Source: Rhizobium sp. (GTDB taxonomy: Bacteria > Pseudomonadota > Alphaproteobacteria > Rhizobiales > Rhizobiaceae). Taken from it: 64,000 nucleotides of DNA. Where the stretch lies: the NCBI GenBank assembly GCA_002796995.1, contig PEKW01000002.1:877990-941989 (forward strand), written 5' to 3'. Positions 36,693 through 46,355 of the stretch are shown one piece after another (position 1 is the stretch's first letter; the number at the start of each line of letters is the position of its first letter). The position numbers and the translations under genes were made by a program. The notes beneath the pieces are model-generated. The model worked only from the letters and a program-made list of their open reading frames with translations. It did not search any database and had not been told where the DNA came from.

Positions 36693-37442
36693 TCAGGCCG
36701 GCGTGCGTTCCAGCGGCGTCGCTGCCGCCTCCGGCACATGCAGGCCGCATTCGCGCTTCTCGTCGTTCTCCCACCACCAGCGGCCGGCGCGCTCCGGCTC
36801 GCCGGGCTTGATCGCCCGGGTGCACGGCTCGCAGCCGATCGAGGGATAGCCGCGCTTGTGCATCGGATTGGTCGGTACCGCCTCGGCCTCGACATAGGCG
36901 TCGATGTCGGCGAGCGACCAGTCGGCCAGCGGGTTCACCTTGATGAGATCGCGTTCCGCGTCGTATTCCGCAAAGGGTGTGGCCGCCCGATTGCCCGACT
37001 GGCCGCGGCGAAGGCCGGTGACCCAGATCGCGGCGCCGGAAAGGGCCTTGGCGAGCGGCACCAGCTTGCGCACATGACAGCAGGCGTGGCGCGCCTCGAC
37101 GCTTTCATAGAAGCCGTTCAGGCCATATTTCGCCGCATAGGCGTCGATGTCGTCCTGTTCGGGACGGAAGCGCTTGATCGACAGGCCGAAGCGTTCCTCG
37201 GTCTCGCCGATCAGGTCGACGGTTTCCTTGAAAAGCCGGCCGGTCTCGAGCGTCGAGACTTCGATCGGCAGCCGTGCCAGGCCGATCGCGGCGGTGATCA
37301 CCTGATCCTCGATGCCGAGGCTGGTGGTGAAGACGGCGCGGCCGCCGAACGCGGCGACCAGGGCCAGCCGACCGGAAAGGTCGAGGCTGGCCAGTTCGGC
37401 ATCGAGCCGTGCCGCGCGCATCTGCTGGTCTTGGGAGGTCAT
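36693..37442 (-). CDS. cysH: Adenylyl-sulfate (APS) reductase, iron-sulfur type
   Basis: This 249-aa phosphoadenylyl/adenylyl-sulfate reductase has FTTSLGIEDQV, the Cys-Cys pair in HACCHVRK and the pair in GCEPCTRA that bind a 4Fe-4S cluster in APS-specific enzymes, and the catalytic Cys in RECGLH near the C-terminus. It reduces APS to sulfite with thioredoxin. It is first in the minus-strand cysH-cysD-cysN unit and divergent from an Rrf2 regulator. Confidence 0.96.
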   Translation of the reverse strand: MTSQDQQMRAARLDAELASLDLSGRLALVAAFGGRAVFTTSLGIEDQVITAAIGLARLPIEVSTLETGRLFKETVDLIGETEERFGLSIKRFRPEQDDIDAYAAKYGLNGFYESVEARHACCHVRKLVPLAKALSGAAIWVTGLRRGQSGNRAATPFAEYDAERDLIKVNPLADWSLADIDAYVEAEAVPTNPMHKRGYPSIGCEPCTRAIKPGEPERAGRWWWENDEKRECGLHVPEAAATPLERTPA

Positions 37443-37701
37443 GTGTCGATCCTGCTAGCTGAGCTGTATGAAAGTATCGCAACAAAATGCCGGCAGGACG
37501 AGAAACAGCCATTCCCAAACAGCTGGGCCGGCGAGCAAATATCTCTCTCGCGGGCGGATTCGGAAGAAAAGCCGCCGCGGCGCCCGCTTTCTCGTCCATC
37601 TGCCACAATAGCCGGCGCCAATTTGTTTTTCCATGCGAATTGGGCTAAACGCTGCGAAACAGGCGGTCGCCGGACCGCACCGGCCAGCAATCGGTTCCTC
37701 G

Positions 37702-38148
37702 ATGATTTCGCAGAAAGCCAAATACGCCTTGCGAGCGCTTTCGGCCCTGGCACGCGCCGAGGCCGGCGAACCCTTGCAGATTTCCGACATCGCCGATCGC
37801 CAGACCATCCCGAAGAAGTTCCTCGAGCAGATCCTGTTGGACCTGAAGCGCAGCGGCCTGGTCACCAGCCGCCGCGGCAAGCAGGGCGGCTACCTCCTGC
37901 TGCGGCCCGCGGACGAGATCACCTATGGAGAGGTGCTACGCCTGATCGACGGGCCGATCGCGCCGCTGCCTTGCCTGTCGCTCACCGCCTATCGCCGCTG
38001 CGAGGACTGCAACGGCGAAAGCGATTGCGAGGTCCGCCATGTCTTCGCCCGCGTCGCCGACGAGACCCGCGCCGTGCTGTTTTCCACGACGATCGCTGAT
38101 GCCCTCAACGGCCAGCAAGCCCCGATGGCGATCGGCGAACTCGCCTGA
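37702..38148 (+). CDS. Rrf2-family transcriptional regulator (sulfur-locus candidate)
   Basis: This 148-aa protein is an Rrf2 winged-helix regulator: SQKAKYALRALSALARAE, IADRQTIPKKFLEQILLDLK and SRRGKQGGYLLLRP. Three to four cysteines near residues 95-112 (LPCLS, RRCEDCNGESDC) could bind an iron-sulfur cluster or sense thiols. It lies between divergent cysH and the sulfate importer, so control of sulfur assimilation (compare CymR in Bacillus) is likely but inferred. ATG 37702 is chosen as the usual Rrf2 start. Confidence 0.85.
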   Translation: MISQKAKYALRALSALARAEAGEPLQISDIADRQTIPKKFLEQILLDLKRSGLVTSRRGKQGGYLLLRPADEITYGEVLRLIDGPIAPLPCLSLTAYRRCEDCNGESDCEVRHVFARVADETRAVLFSTTIADALNGQQAPMAIGELA

Positions 38149-38337
38149 CACGGCCGCTGGCGCCGCAAATAGTTCGCGTCGGCGCCTCCGGCCCGCGCTT
38201 TTCGCCGACGTGACTTTTCTGTGACATCGCCGTTTGGCGAACGAAATTACCTGCCGTCTTCCATAGAGGGCGGCCCGGCGTTTTCCCGCGCCCTGCGGCT
38301 CAGGGTACTGTTTTGCTATTTTTCCCGCCGCGTTGAC

Positions 38338-38362
38338 TAAGACGACCTGTCCAGTAGTCTTA
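38338..38362. promoter_or_regulatory. Dyad TAAGAC-N13-GTCTTA at the sulfate-importer promoter
   Basis: A perfect 6-bp dyad overlaps a plausible promoter: TTGACT at 38333-38338 and a -10-like TAGTCT at 38355-38360. The site lies 31 nt upstream of the binding-protein start codon, where a repressor would block transcription. The adjacent Rrf2 regulator is the natural candidate to bind it. Confidence 0.5.
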
Positions 38363-38393
38363 ACCTCAGGAATTGAGGAAAGGAGAGGTTGCG

Positions 38394-39419
38394 ATGAACA
38401 GCTTTACGAAACAGTTGGGCAGGTTCCTTGTCGGGCTATCGCTGTCCGCAGGTCTCGTCGTATCGGCTCATGCCGAGACGAGCTTGCTGAATGTCTCCTA
38501 TGATCCCACCCGGGAACTCTACAAGGAGTATAACGCCGCCTTTGCCAAGCATTGGCAGGCCGAGACTGGCGAGCAGGTTTCCATCCAGCAGTCGCACGGC
38601 GGTTCCGGCAAACAGGCCCGTTCCGTCATTGACGGCCTCGACGCGGACGTCGTCACCCTGGCGCTCGAAGGCGACATCGACGCCATCGCCGAAAAGACCG
38701 GCAAGATCGCCAAGGACTGGCGCGCCCGCCTGGAAAACAACTCCTCGCCCTACACCTCGACCATCGTCTTCCTGGTGCGCAAGGGCAATCCCAAGGGCAT
38801 CCACGACTGGGGCGACCTGGTGAAGGGCGACGTGCAGATCGTCACCCCCAACCCGAAGACCTCCGGCGGCGCCCGCTGGAACTATCTCGCCGCCTGGGCC
38901 TGGGCCCACAAGCAGTATGGCGGCGACGAGGCCAAGATCCGCGAATATATCGCCGAACTCTTCAAGCGCGCCCCCGTGCTCGATACCGGCGCACGCGGTG
39001 CCCTGACCACCTTTGCCCAGCGCCAGATCGGCGACGTATTGCTCGCCTGGGAAAACGAGGCCTATCTGGCCGGTGCCGAATTCGGTGAAGACGCCTTCGA
39101 GATCGTCGCACCGCCGCAGTCGATCCTCGCCGAACCGCCGGTTGCCGTGGTCGATGGCAATGTCGACGCAAAGGGCACCCGCAAGGTCGCCGAGGCCTAT
39201 CTTCAGTACCTCTATTCGGAGGAAGGCCAGAAGATCGCGGTCAAGCACTTCTACCGTCCCTCCAAGCCGGAACTCGTGGCGGCGGAAGACCTGGCGAAAT
39301 TCGCCAAGATCGATCTCGTCACGATCGACGATCCGATCTTCGGCGGCTGGGCCAAGGTGCAGCCCGCCCACTTCGCCGATGGCGGCATCTTCGACCAGAT
39401 CTACAAGCCGGCCCGATAG
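38394..39419 (+). CDS. sbp: Periplasmic sulfate-binding protein
   Basis: This 341-aa protein has a Sec signal peptide (cleavage near SAHAE) and the sulfate/thiosulfate-binding fold: LLNVSYDPTRELYKEYN, QSHGGSGKQARSVIDGL, ADVVTLALEGDIDAI, PNPKTSGGARWNYLAAWAWA. It delivers sulfate to CysTWA. ATG 38394 has AAAGGAGAGG about 7 nt upstream. It is the first gene of the plus-strand importer unit. Confidence 0.97.
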   Translation: MNSFTKQLGRFLVGLSLSAGLVVSAHAETSLLNVSYDPTRELYKEYNAAFAKHWQAETGEQVSIQQSHGGSGKQARSVIDGLDADVVTLALEGDIDAIAEKTGKIAKDWRARLENNSSPYTSTIVFLVRKGNPKGIHDWGDLVKGDVQIVTPNPKTSGGARWNYLAAWAWAHKQYGGDEAKIREYIAELFKRAPVLDTGARGALTTFAQRQIGDVLLAWENEAYLAGAEFGEDAFEIVAPPQSILAEPPVAVVDGNVDAKGTRKVAEAYLQYLYSEEGQKIAVKHFYRPSKPELVAAEDLAKFAKIDLVTIDDPIFGGWAKVQPAHFADGGIFDQIYKPAR

Positions 39420-39515
39420 CCGACCGTCCATCCGCCGGACAAGCCCCGACCTCGCGATGAGGCCGGGGCTTGTCGCTGGCGCAATTCACGGCATTATGGA
39501 CTACGGGACACGGGA

Positions 39516-40370
39516 ATGACGACAGGACGAACCATGAAGAACTGGCGCCAGCCGAGCATCCTGCCGGGCTTCGGGCTGACGCTCGGCTACACGATCTTCT
39601 ACCTGACGGTGATCATCCTGATCCCGCTGGTGGGTCTGGTCTGGCGCTCCGCCTCGCTCGGCTGGGAGGAGTTCTTCGCCATCGCCACCGACGAGCGCAC
39701 CATGCTCGCCCTGAAGGTAAGCTTCGGCTCGGCGTTGGTGGCCGGCGCCATCAATGCCGTGTTCGGCGTTATCGTCGCCTGGGTGCTGGTGCGCTATGAT
39801 TTCCCCGGCCGCCGCCTGCTCGACGCGGTGGTCGATCTGCCCTTCGCCCTGCCGACCGCCGTCGCCGGTATCTCGCTGGCCGCGCTCTACGCGCCGAACG
39901 GCTGGATCGGCTCGCTCCTTGCGCCGCTCGGTATCAAGATCGCCTTCACACCAGTCGGCATCGTCGTGGCGCTCGTCTTCGTCGGCCTGCCCTTCGTCGT
40001 GCGCACGGTCCAGCCGGTGATGGAGGAGCTCGACCGCGAGGTCGAGGAGGCATCCGCCACGCTCGGCGCCACCCGTTTCCAGACGCTGCGGCTCGTCGTC
40101 CTTCCGGCGCTTACCCCGGCGATCCTTACCGGTTTCGCGCTGGCTTTTGCCCGCGGCGTCGGCGAATACGGCTCGGTCATCTTCATCGCCGGCAACATTC
40201 CTTATGTCTCCGAGATCGCGCCGCTTTTGATCGTCATCCGGCTGGAGGAGTTCAACTATGCCGGCGCCACGGCGATCGCCTGCATCATGCTGGTGATCTC
40301 GTTCGCCATGCTGCTGTTCATCAACCTGCTGCAGATGTGGAGCCGGAGGAGATATGCCAATGTCCGCTAA
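39516..40370 (+). CDS. cysT: Sulfate ABC transporter permease CysT
   Basis: This 284-aa permease has about six membrane helices and the MetI-like EAA loop ([21 protein letters not shown]). Typical segments are [19 protein letters not shown], and [14 protein letters not shown]. It forms the channel with CysW. The start may be 39516 (CGGGA upstream) or 39534 (AGGACG upstream). It ends within the start of cysW. Confidence 0.96.
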   Translation: MTTGRTMKNWRQPSILPGFGLTLGYTIFYLTVIILIPLVGLVWRSASLGWEEFFAIATDERTMLALKVSFGSALVAGAINAVFGVIVAWVLVRYDFPGRRLLDAVVDLPFALPTAVAGISLAALYAPNGWIGSLLAPLGIKIAFTPVGIVVALVFVGLPFVVRTVQPVMEELDREVEEASATLGATRFQTLRLVVLPALTPAILTGFALAFARGVGEYGSVIFIAGNIPYVSEIAPLLIVIRLEEFNYAGATAIACIMLVISFAMLLFINLLQMWSRRRYANVR

Positions 40371-41235
40371 GTCCGCCTCCATGGCCAAGCCCCGTTTCCG
40401 CGACGCCTCGACCGAAAGCCCGCTCGCGCGCTTCTCGCTGATGGCCGTGGCGCTCGCCTTCATGGCCTTCGTGCTGCTCCTGCCGCTCCTCCTGGTGTTC
40501 ATCGAAGCCTTCCGCGAGGGCGTGCCCGCCTTCTTCGAGGCGCTCGGCGACCCCGACACCACATCTGCGATCCGGCTGACCCTGACGGTCGCGGCGATCG
40601 CCGTGCCGCTCAACCTGGTCTTCGGCGTGGCCGCCGCCTGGGCGATCGCCAAGTTCGAGTTCAGGGGCAAGACCTTCCTGATCACCCTGATCGACCTGCC
40701 GTTCTCGATCTCGCCGGTCATTTCCGGCCTGGTCTATGTGCTGCTGTTCGGCTCGCAGAGCCTGCTCGGCCCGTTCCTCAAGAGCTACGGCATCGAGATC
40801 CTGTTTGCCGTGCCGGGCATCGTGCTCGCCACCGTCTTCGTCACCTTCCCCTTCGTCGCTCGCGAACTGATCCCGCTGATGCAGGAACAGGGCACCGGCG
40901 ACGAGGAGGCGGCGCTGTCGCTCGGGGCCAGCGGCTGGCAGACCTTCTGGTACGTGACGCTGCCCAACATCAAATGGGGCCTGCTTTACGGCGTGCTGCT
41001 CTGCAACGCCCGCGCCATGGGCGAGTTCGGCGCCGTCTCGGTGGTGTCCGGCCATGTGCGGGGGCTGACAGAAACCATGCCGCTGCATGTCGAGGTCCTC
41101 TACAACGAATACAACTTCGTCGCGGCCTTCGCCGTCTCGACGCTCCTTGCTCTCCTTGCCCTCGTGACGCTGGCGCTGAAGACCGTCCTGGAACTTCGCT
41201 ACGGCCACGCGATCGCCGGCAGCCGCAAACACTGA
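40354..41235 (+). CDS. cysW: Sulfate ABC transporter permease CysW
   Basis: This 293-aa permease has [20 protein letters not shown] and the EAA loop [20 protein letters not shown], plus [22 protein letters not shown] 40354 lies inside the last codons of cysT (17-nt overlap) and has GGAGGAGAT in front, which implies coupled translation. With CysT it makes the membrane part of the sulfate importer. Confidence 0.97.
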   Translation: MPMSAKSASMAKPRFRDASTESPLARFSLMAVALAFMAFVLLLPLLLVFIEAFREGVPAFFEALGDPDTTSAIRLTLTVAAIAVPLNLVFGVAAAWAIAKFEFRGKTFLITLIDLPFSISPVISGLVYVLLFGSQSLLGPFLKSYGIEILFAVPGIVLATVFVTFPFVARELIPLMQEQGTGDEEAALSLGASGWQTFWYVTLPNIKWGLLYGVLLCNARAMGEFGAVSVVSGHVRGLTETMPLHVEVLYNEYNFVAAFAVSTLLALLALVTLALKTVLELRYGHAIAGSRKH

Positions 41236-41247
41236 AAGGTCCTCCCG

Positions 41248-42285
41248 ATGGATGTCACGATCACCAATATCCGCAAGGAGTTCGGCCAGTTTCCGGCACT
41301 CTACGACCTGTCGCTGTCGATCCGCTCCGGCGAGCTGATCGCGCTGCTCGGCCCCTCCGGCTCAGGCAAGACGACGCTTCTGCGTCTGATCGCCGGGCTC
41401 GAACAGCCGACCGCCGGCAAGATCTTCTTCGGCGAGGAGGATGCCTCGGAAAAGAGCGTGCAGGAGCGCCATATCGGCTTCGTCTTCCAGCACTACGCGC
41501 TGTTTCGCCACATGACGGTCGCCGAGAACATCGCCTTCGGCCTGAAGGTCCGCCCCAAGGCCAACCGTCCGCCGGCCCATGAGATCCGCAAGCGCGTCTC
41601 CGACCTGCTCGACATGGTGCACCTGTCGGGTCTGGAGAAGCGCTATCCGGCGCAGCTCTCCGGCGGCCAGCGCCAGCGGGTGGCGCTCGCCCGCGCCATG
41701 GCGATCGAGCCGACCGTGCTGCTTCTCGACGAGCCCTTCGGCGCGCTCGATGCCAAGGTGCGCAAGGAACTGCGCCGCTGGTTGAAGGAATTCCACGACC
41801 GCACCGGCCACACGACCTTCTTCGTCACCCACGACCAGGAAGAGGCACTGGAACTCGCCGACCGCGTCGTGGTGATGAGCCAGGGCCGGGTCGAGCAGGT
41901 CGGCACCGCCGACGACGTCTACGACACGCCCAATTCACCCTTCGTCTTCTCGTTCATCGGCGAGTCCTCGCATGTGCCCGTGACGGTTCGCGACAGGACC
42001 GTGCTGTTCCAGGGCGAACCGATCTGCACCACCGAGAACGGCGAGGGCCCGGGCGAACTGTTCTTCCGCCCGCAGGATGTCGTCGTCACCACCGACAGCC
42101 ACTCGCTCTACGGCAAGGTCACCGCCTGCCGCCGCCTCGCCGGCACCCGCATCGCCGAAATCGACGTCGCCAATGACGGCCACGAGCCCTACCATCTCGA
42201 GATCGAAGTGCCCCTCGACGCCCCCGTCGCCGTCGGCGCCGACATCCGTTTCCGGCCGACACGGTGGAAGCTGTTCGGGCAATAA
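41248..42285 (+). CDS. cysA: Sulfate/thiosulfate ABC transporter ATP-binding protein
   Basis: This 345-aa ATPase has Walker [10 protein letters not shown], signature [14 protein letters not shown], Walker [13 protein letters not shown], switch His in [12 protein letters not shown], and a C-terminal regulatory TOBE-like domain (residues 240-345). It follows cysW after 12 nt and completes the sbp-cysTWA importer. Confidence 0.97.
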   Translation: MDVTITNIRKEFGQFPALYDLSLSIRSGELIALLGPSGSGKTTLLRLIAGLEQPTAGKIFFGEEDASEKSVQERHIGFVFQHYALFRHMTVAENIAFGLKVRPKANRPPAHEIRKRVSDLLDMVHLSGLEKRYPAQLSGGQRQRVALARAMAIEPTVLLLDEPFGALDAKVRKELRRWLKEFHDRTGHTTFFVTHDQEEALELADRVVVMSQGRVEQVGTADDVYDTPNSPFVFSFIGESSHVPVTVRDRTVLFQGEPICTTENGEGPGELFFRPQDVVVTTDSHSLYGKVTACRRLAGTRIAEIDVANDGHEPYHLEIEVPLDAPVAVGADIRFRPTRWKLFGQ

Positions 42286-42383
42286 AGGCCCGGCGGATTG
42301 ATTCTCATGACGGCCGGCGGCGGGCTTTAAATCGAGCCGCTTCGGATGTATATCATGGTGCGATATCAGATGGGAAGTTCGCC

Positions 42384-42599
42384 ATGCGCACACTTGTGGA
42401 CATTGATGACAAGGCCCTGACTGCACTGGACCAGATCGCGCGGCGCCAACGTGTTTCGCGTGCGTCCCTGATCCGTGAGGCGGTCAGCGACCTCCTGGCC
42501 AAGAAACAGCGTCCGGAGGAGGAGGCCGCCTTTGGTCTTTGGGGTGAGGCGGGTGTAGACGGCTTGGCCTACCAGAAGGCACTGCGGGAAGAATGGTAG
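42384..42599 (+). CDS. Ribbon-helix-helix antitoxin (VapB-like)
   Basis: This 71-aa protein has a ribbon-helix-helix N-terminus (MRTLVDIDDKALTALDQIA, RVSRASLIREAVSDLL) and a C-terminal tail (FGLWGEAGVDGLAYQKALRE) of the kind that wraps around PIN toxins. GGGAAG precedes ATG 42384. It overlaps the toxin gene by 7 nt. It should neutralise that toxin and repress the pair's promoter. Confidence 0.85.
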   Translation: MRTLVDIDDKALTALDQIARRQRVSRASLIREAVSDLLAKKQRPEEEAAFGLWGEAGVDGLAYQKALREEW

Positions 42600-42958
42600 C
42601 GGCGCTGTTCGATACCAATGTCCTGATCGATTATCTGAACGGCATTCCGCAGGCGAGGGAAGAACTCGGCCTCTATGAGGAGAGGGCGATCAGCATCGTC
42701 ACCTGGATGGAAGTCATGGTCGGCGCGTCGGCACCGCTCGCCGACGCGACCCGGTCTTTTCTCGCCGGTTTCGAGGTGATCCAGCTGAACGAAACGGTGG
42801 CGGAAAAGGCGGTCGAACTCCGGCGCATGCACCGCATCAAGCTGCCCGATGCGATCATCTGGGCCAGCGCCGACATTCGCGGTGCGATCCTGGTAACGCG
42901 CAACAGCAAGGATTTTCCTCCGGACAATCCCGGAATGCGCATACCCTACCAGTTGTGA
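42593..42958 (+). CDS. vapC: PIN-domain toxin (VapC-like)
   Basis: This 121-aa PIN-domain RNase has the acidic metal-binding residues at Asp7 (LFDTN), Glu40 (TWMEV), Asp85 (LPDAIIWA) and Asp106 (NSKDF). VapC toxins cleave tRNAs or rRNA and stop growth when the antitoxin is degraded. It overlaps the antitoxin gene by 7 nt. It is one of two toxin-antitoxin pairs side by side downstream of cysA. Confidence 0.9.
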   Translation: MVAALFDTNVLIDYLNGIPQAREELGLYEERAISIVTWMEVMVGASAPLADATRSFLAGFEVIQLNETVAEKAVELRRMHRIKLPDAIIWASADIRGAILVTRNSKDFPPDNPGMRIPYQL

Positions 42959-43015
42959 GAGCGGCGGAACCGATTGAGGTAACCTTCGCCCTAAGGTTGA
43001 CGGTCTTCGCGCCCG

Positions 43016-43025
43016 ATTGTACAAT
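43016..43025. promoter_or_regulatory. Palindrome upstream of the second toxin-antitoxin pair
   Basis: ATTGTACAAT is a perfect 10-bp palindrome, 29 nt before the antitoxin start at 43055. Antitoxins of this type usually repress their own promoter by binding such sites. Confidence 0.4.
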
Positions 43026-43054
43026 GCATCGCATTTGCAACGCAGGAGGTTTCC

Positions 43055-43330
43055 ATGAAGACCGCAACGCTTCCCTCTCTCCGCGTCGATCCCGAGTTGC
43101 GGGCCGCCGCCGAAAGCGTGCTCGAGGAGGGCGAAAGCCTTTCAGCCTTTGTCGAGAATTCGGTGAAGGCGCAGATCCATTTTCGCAAGACCCAGGCCGA
43201 ATTCATTGCCAGGGGACTGGCGTCGCTGGCGGAATCGGAGCGGACGGGGATCTATTTCACGTCGGAAGAGGTGTTGAGCGAACTGAAGGGTATGCTGGAC
43301 GCCAAGCGCGCGGAAGGCGCCGTGAAATGA
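43055..43330 (+). CDS. ParD/YlcI-like antitoxin
   Basis: This 91-aa protein has a ribbon-helix-helix-like N-terminus (SLRVDPELRAAAESVL, ESLSAFVENSVKAQI) followed by an acidic tail (GIYFTSEEVLSELKGMLDAK) common in antitoxins of RelE/ParE toxins. AGGAGG lies 6 nt before ATG 43055. The stop codon overlaps the toxin start (ATGA). Confidence 0.82.
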   Translation: MKTATLPSLRVDPELRAAAESVLEEGESLSAFVENSVKAQIHFRKTQAEFIARGLASLAESERTGIYFTSEEVLSELKGMLDAKRAEGAVK

Positions 43331-43626
43331 TCTACGCGGTCAAGTGGTCGGTAAAGGGGCGCGAAGATGTGCGGCGGCTCTACGCCTACCTGCTTGATCG
43401 AGATGAAGAGACGGCGGTACACGCCTATGAGGCGATTGCAAAAGCCGTGACGTTCTTGGAACGATTTCCCTTCAGTTGTCGAAAGGCTCGCGGAGGAGAT
43501 CCGTTCTTGCGTGAACTCGTCATTCCTTTCGGCTCGAGCGGCTATGTGGTGCTTTTTCGCGTGGACGACGGCGGAACGGTGACGATCGCCGCCGTCCGCC
43601 ACCAGCGCGAGGACGATTACCACTGA
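43327..43626 (+). CDS. RelE/ParE-superfamily toxin
   Basis: This 99-aa protein has the RelE/ParE fold: KWSVKGREDVRRLYAYLLDR, then LERFPFSCRKARG, RELVIPFGSSGYVVLFRVDD and the C-terminal VTIAAVRHQREDDY typical of ParE-like toxins. ParE targets gyrase and RelE cleaves ribosome-bound mRNA; sequence alone does not decide which applies here. Translation is coupled to the antitoxin through an ATGA overlap. Confidence 0.85.
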   Translation: MIYAVKWSVKGREDVRRLYAYLLDRDEETAVHAYEAIAKAVTFLERFPFSCRKARGGDPFLRELVIPFGSSGYVVLFRVDDGGTVTIAAVRHQREDDYH

Positions 43627-43629
43627 GCC

Positions 43630-45282
43630 TTAGCGGTCGCTGGTCTGCCAGCGCGGATTGGTCCACGGTTCCTGGTTGGAGCGGGGCAGGGGCTGCTTGC
43701 CCAGGATATGGTCGGCGGCCTTCTCGCCGGTCATGATCGACGGGCCGTTGAGGTTGCCGTAGGTCACGTGCGGGAAGATCGAACTGTCGGCCACCCGCAG
43801 TCCCTCGACGCCGATTACCCGGCATTCCGGATCGACCACCGCCATCGGATCGTCGGCGCGGCCCATTCTGGCGGTGCCGCAGGGGTGATAGGCGCTTTCC
43901 AGGTGTTCGCGCAGAAAGGCGTCGATCTGTTCGTCATTCTGCACGCCTTCGCCCGGCTGGATTTCCGGCCCCCGGAAATCGTCAAATGCCTTCTGGCCAA
44001 AGATCTCGCGGGTGAGCCGCACGCAGTGGCGGAACTTCTCCCAGTCTTCCGGATGGCTCATATAGTTGAAGCGGATCACCGGATCGGCCATCGGGTCGGG
44101 CGAACGCAACGTGACGGCACCGCGCGACTTCGACAGGTTGTAGCCGACATGCACCTGGAAGCCGTGGCTCTTCGCCGCCGCCTTGCCGTCATAGGAGATG
44201 GCAACCGGCAGGAAGTGATACTGGATGTCCGGCTGCTTCAGCCCGGGCGCGGAGCGCAGGAAGGCGCAGGCCTCGAACTGATTGGAGGCGCCAAGCCCGC
44301 CCTTGGACAACAGCCATTGCGCGCCCGCCACCCCCTGCCAGAACCACGGCAGCCAGGAATAGAGCGAGACCGGCTTGGTCGAGACCTGCTGGAAATAGAA
44401 CTCCATATGGTCCTGCAGATTGGCGCCGACGCCGGGGCGGTCGGCGACCACCTCGATCCCCATCTCCTTCAGATGCGCCGCCGGTCCGATGCCCGACAGC
44501 ATCAGCAGCTTCGGCGAATTGAACGACGAGGCCGAGACGATCACCTCGCGATTGGCGCGCACCACCTCGATCTTTCCGTTGCGCTCGATCTCCACGCCGA
44601 CGGCGCGGCCGTTCTCGATGATGACGCGGCGCGCGAAGCAGCGGGTGAGCGACACGTTCGGCCGCTTCAGTGCCGGTTTCAGATAGGCATTGGCCGCCGA
44701 CCAGCGCCGACCCTTGTAGATCGTCTGCTCCATCAGGCCGAAACCCTCCTGCTTGGAGCCGTTATAGTCCTCGGTCAGTTCGAAGCCGGCCTGCTCGCCG
44801 GCCTTGATGAAGGCATGGAAGAGGGGGTTGTTGACCGGCCCGCGCCGCACATGCAGCGGCCCGTCGGTGCCGCGCCATCCGGCCTCGCCGCCGTCGGATG
44901 TCTCCATGCGCTTGAAATAGGGCAGCACGTCGGCATAGGCCCAGCCGCGTGCGCCGAGCTCTTCCCAGCGGTTATAGTCCTCGGCATGTCCGCGCACATA
45001 AACCAGCCCGTTGATCGACGACGATCCGCCGATCACCTTGCCGCGCGGCGCGGTGATCCGCCGGTTGTTGAGGTTCGGTTCGGGCTCTGACAGGTAACCC
45101 CAGTTGTAGCGCTTCATGCTCATCGGCCAGGCCAGCGCCGCCGGCATCTGGATGAACGGCCCGACATCCGACCCGCCATATTCCAGCACCAGCACGGTGT
45201 GCTTGCCGTCCTCCGACAGGCGATAGGCGATGGCGGACCCCGCCGAGCCGGAACCGATGATGATGTAATCTGCGTTCTGCAT
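43630..45282 (-). CDS. betA: Choline dehydrogenase
   Basis: This 550-aa GMC-family flavoprotein oxidises choline to betaine aldehyde. It has the FAD-binding [15 protein letters not shown] near the N-terminus, [35 protein letters not shown], and the C-terminal catalytic region with [10 protein letters not shown] and [20 protein letters not shown]. Length fits BetA. In other rhizobia it follows betB directly in a betICBA operon; here 1.4 kb with three opposite-strand genes separates them, so betA probably has its own promoter. Confidence 0.95.
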   Translation of the reverse strand: MQNADYIIIGSGSAGSAIAYRLSEDGKHTVLVLEYGGSDVGPFIQMPAALAWPMSMKRYNWGYLSEPEPNLNNRRITAPRGKVIGGSSSINGLVYVRGHAEDYNRWEELGARGWAYADVLPYFKRMETSDGGEAGWRGTDGPLHVRRGPVNNPLFHAFIKAGEQAGFELTEDYNGSKQEGFGLMEQTIYKGRRWSAANAYLKPALKRPNVSLTRCFARRVIIENGRAVGVEIERNGKIEVVRANREVIVSASSFNSPKLLMLSGIGPAAHLKEMGIEVVADRPGVGANLQDHMEFYFQQVSTKPVSLYSWLPWFWQGVAGAQWLLSKGGLGASNQFEACAFLRSAPGLKQPDIQYHFLPVAISYDGKAAAKSHGFQVHVGYNLSKSRGAVTLRSPDPMADPVIRFNYMSHPEDWEKFRHCVRLTREIFGQKAFDDFRGPEIQPGEGVQNDEQIDAFLREHLESAYHPCGTARMGRADDPMAVVDPECRVIGVEGLRVADSSIFPHVTYGNLNGPSIMTGEKAADHILGKQPLPRSNQEPWTNPRWQTSDR

Positions 45283-45412
45283 GGTGTTGGCCCGCTCAAG
45301 CTCTTTTAAGCATGGTTGAAGTTTGTGCCGCTAATCCGCACGTACCGGTTGATTTCACTCCCGACGACGCGTTCTCTTGGCGTGAAAAGACAATGACTGA
45401 TTGGCAGGTTGC

Positions 45413-45781
45413 ATGGCCACGAATGGCTTTCACGACAGGTTGGTGCGGAAGCTGAGCGTGATCGAGCATGCCCGGCTGGCCAATGAGGACAAGCGCAGGC
45501 GAGATCGGAGGCCTGTCCGTGGCGGATCTTTGCGTGAATTTTGGAGGGACTTCTCGCGAGAGATGCAACGGGGATTTGGCACGAGTCTTCGCGCCGCCAC
45601 GGTGATTTGTGCATTCGTCCTGCTTGGTGTGCTGGCTGGTCACGTATCCGGCCTGTTGTTCGTCCTCTGGCTGGCTGTGACCTGCGGTCTGTTGGTCTAT
45701 GTCGCCGGCAAGACCCTGCACATCTTCTATGTGTTGATCGCTGCCTTGGTGACGTTCGTCACTTGGAAGGGCACACGGTGA
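45413..45781 (+). CDS. Small membrane protein with basic N-terminus (unknown)
   Basis: This 122-aa protein has about 55 basic residues-rich N-terminal positions (HARLANEDKRRRDRRPVRGG) and two hydrophobic helices (about 63-83 and 85-110). It lies on the strand opposite to betA and betB, in the gap between them. No family was recognised. Its ATG at 45413 is not preceded by a strong ribosome-binding site. Confidence 0.55.
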   Translation: MATNGFHDRLVRKLSVIEHARLANEDKRRRDRRPVRGGSLREFWRDFSREMQRGFGTSLRAATVICAFVLLGVLAGHVSGLLFVLWLAVTCGLLVYVAGKTLHIFYVLIAALVTFVTWKGTR

Positions 45782-45891
45782 CGCAACAATCATCAGACTG
45801 TCGCTCGATTTTCTGAAGACGGCGCTGTCTGTCATGAGGTCAGACCGAGAGTTGCTTGGTGAGACGCGAGTTGGCGATTGGAAAGGGACGG

Positions 45892-46221
45892 ATGGCGAAA
45901 GAGCGCTTCACCAGCAAGCTCACCAATCGCTTGCTGAGTATCACGGTCGCCGAGAGCGAAGCGTCGCGCCGTCGCGAGCAGGCAGCCGCTGGCCTGAGCA
46001 TCTACCGTGACCGCCGCGATGTGCGCCTGCCGTTCTACCGGATGCGCATCAATCAGAAGCGCAAGCTCTATATTGCCTTCGGGTTGCTTTGGGCCATCGT
46101 TGTCCACGCCGTGTTTGGTATAAATCTGACCTTCTGCGCGATTGCCTTTGGAGCATCTGGCTTCCTCATTTTTGAATGGAAGCGTCGGCAGCGAGAAAAA
46201 TGGGAGCAGCATTTCGATTGA
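45892..46221 (+). CDS. Small membrane protein with basic N-terminus (unknown)
   Basis: This 109-aa protein begins MAKERFTSKLTNRLLSITVA, has a charged middle (EASRRREQAAAGLSIYRDRR) and two hydrophobic segments (about 60-80 and 81-98). Layout is like the preceding gene at 45413, but sequence similarity is weak. GGAAAGGGACGG just before ATG 45892 supports this start. It lies between betA and betB on the opposite strand. Confidence 0.6.
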   Translation: MAKERFTSKLTNRLLSITVAESEASRRREQAAAGLSIYRDRRDVRLPFYRMRINQKRKLYIAFGLLWAIVVHAVFGINLTFCAIAFGASGFLIFEWKRRQREKWEQHFD

Positions 46222-46355
46222 GCTGGAGCCGATGATGAAGTCTGCGTTTTGCATCAGACGTTAGCTCCTCGGAAGTGCGGCAGGGCAGAGGCGGGTGGAG
46301 TTGACCTGGCAGGGTCTGACGATCTACGAATCTGAGACGGATTGGAGTGCTGAGA

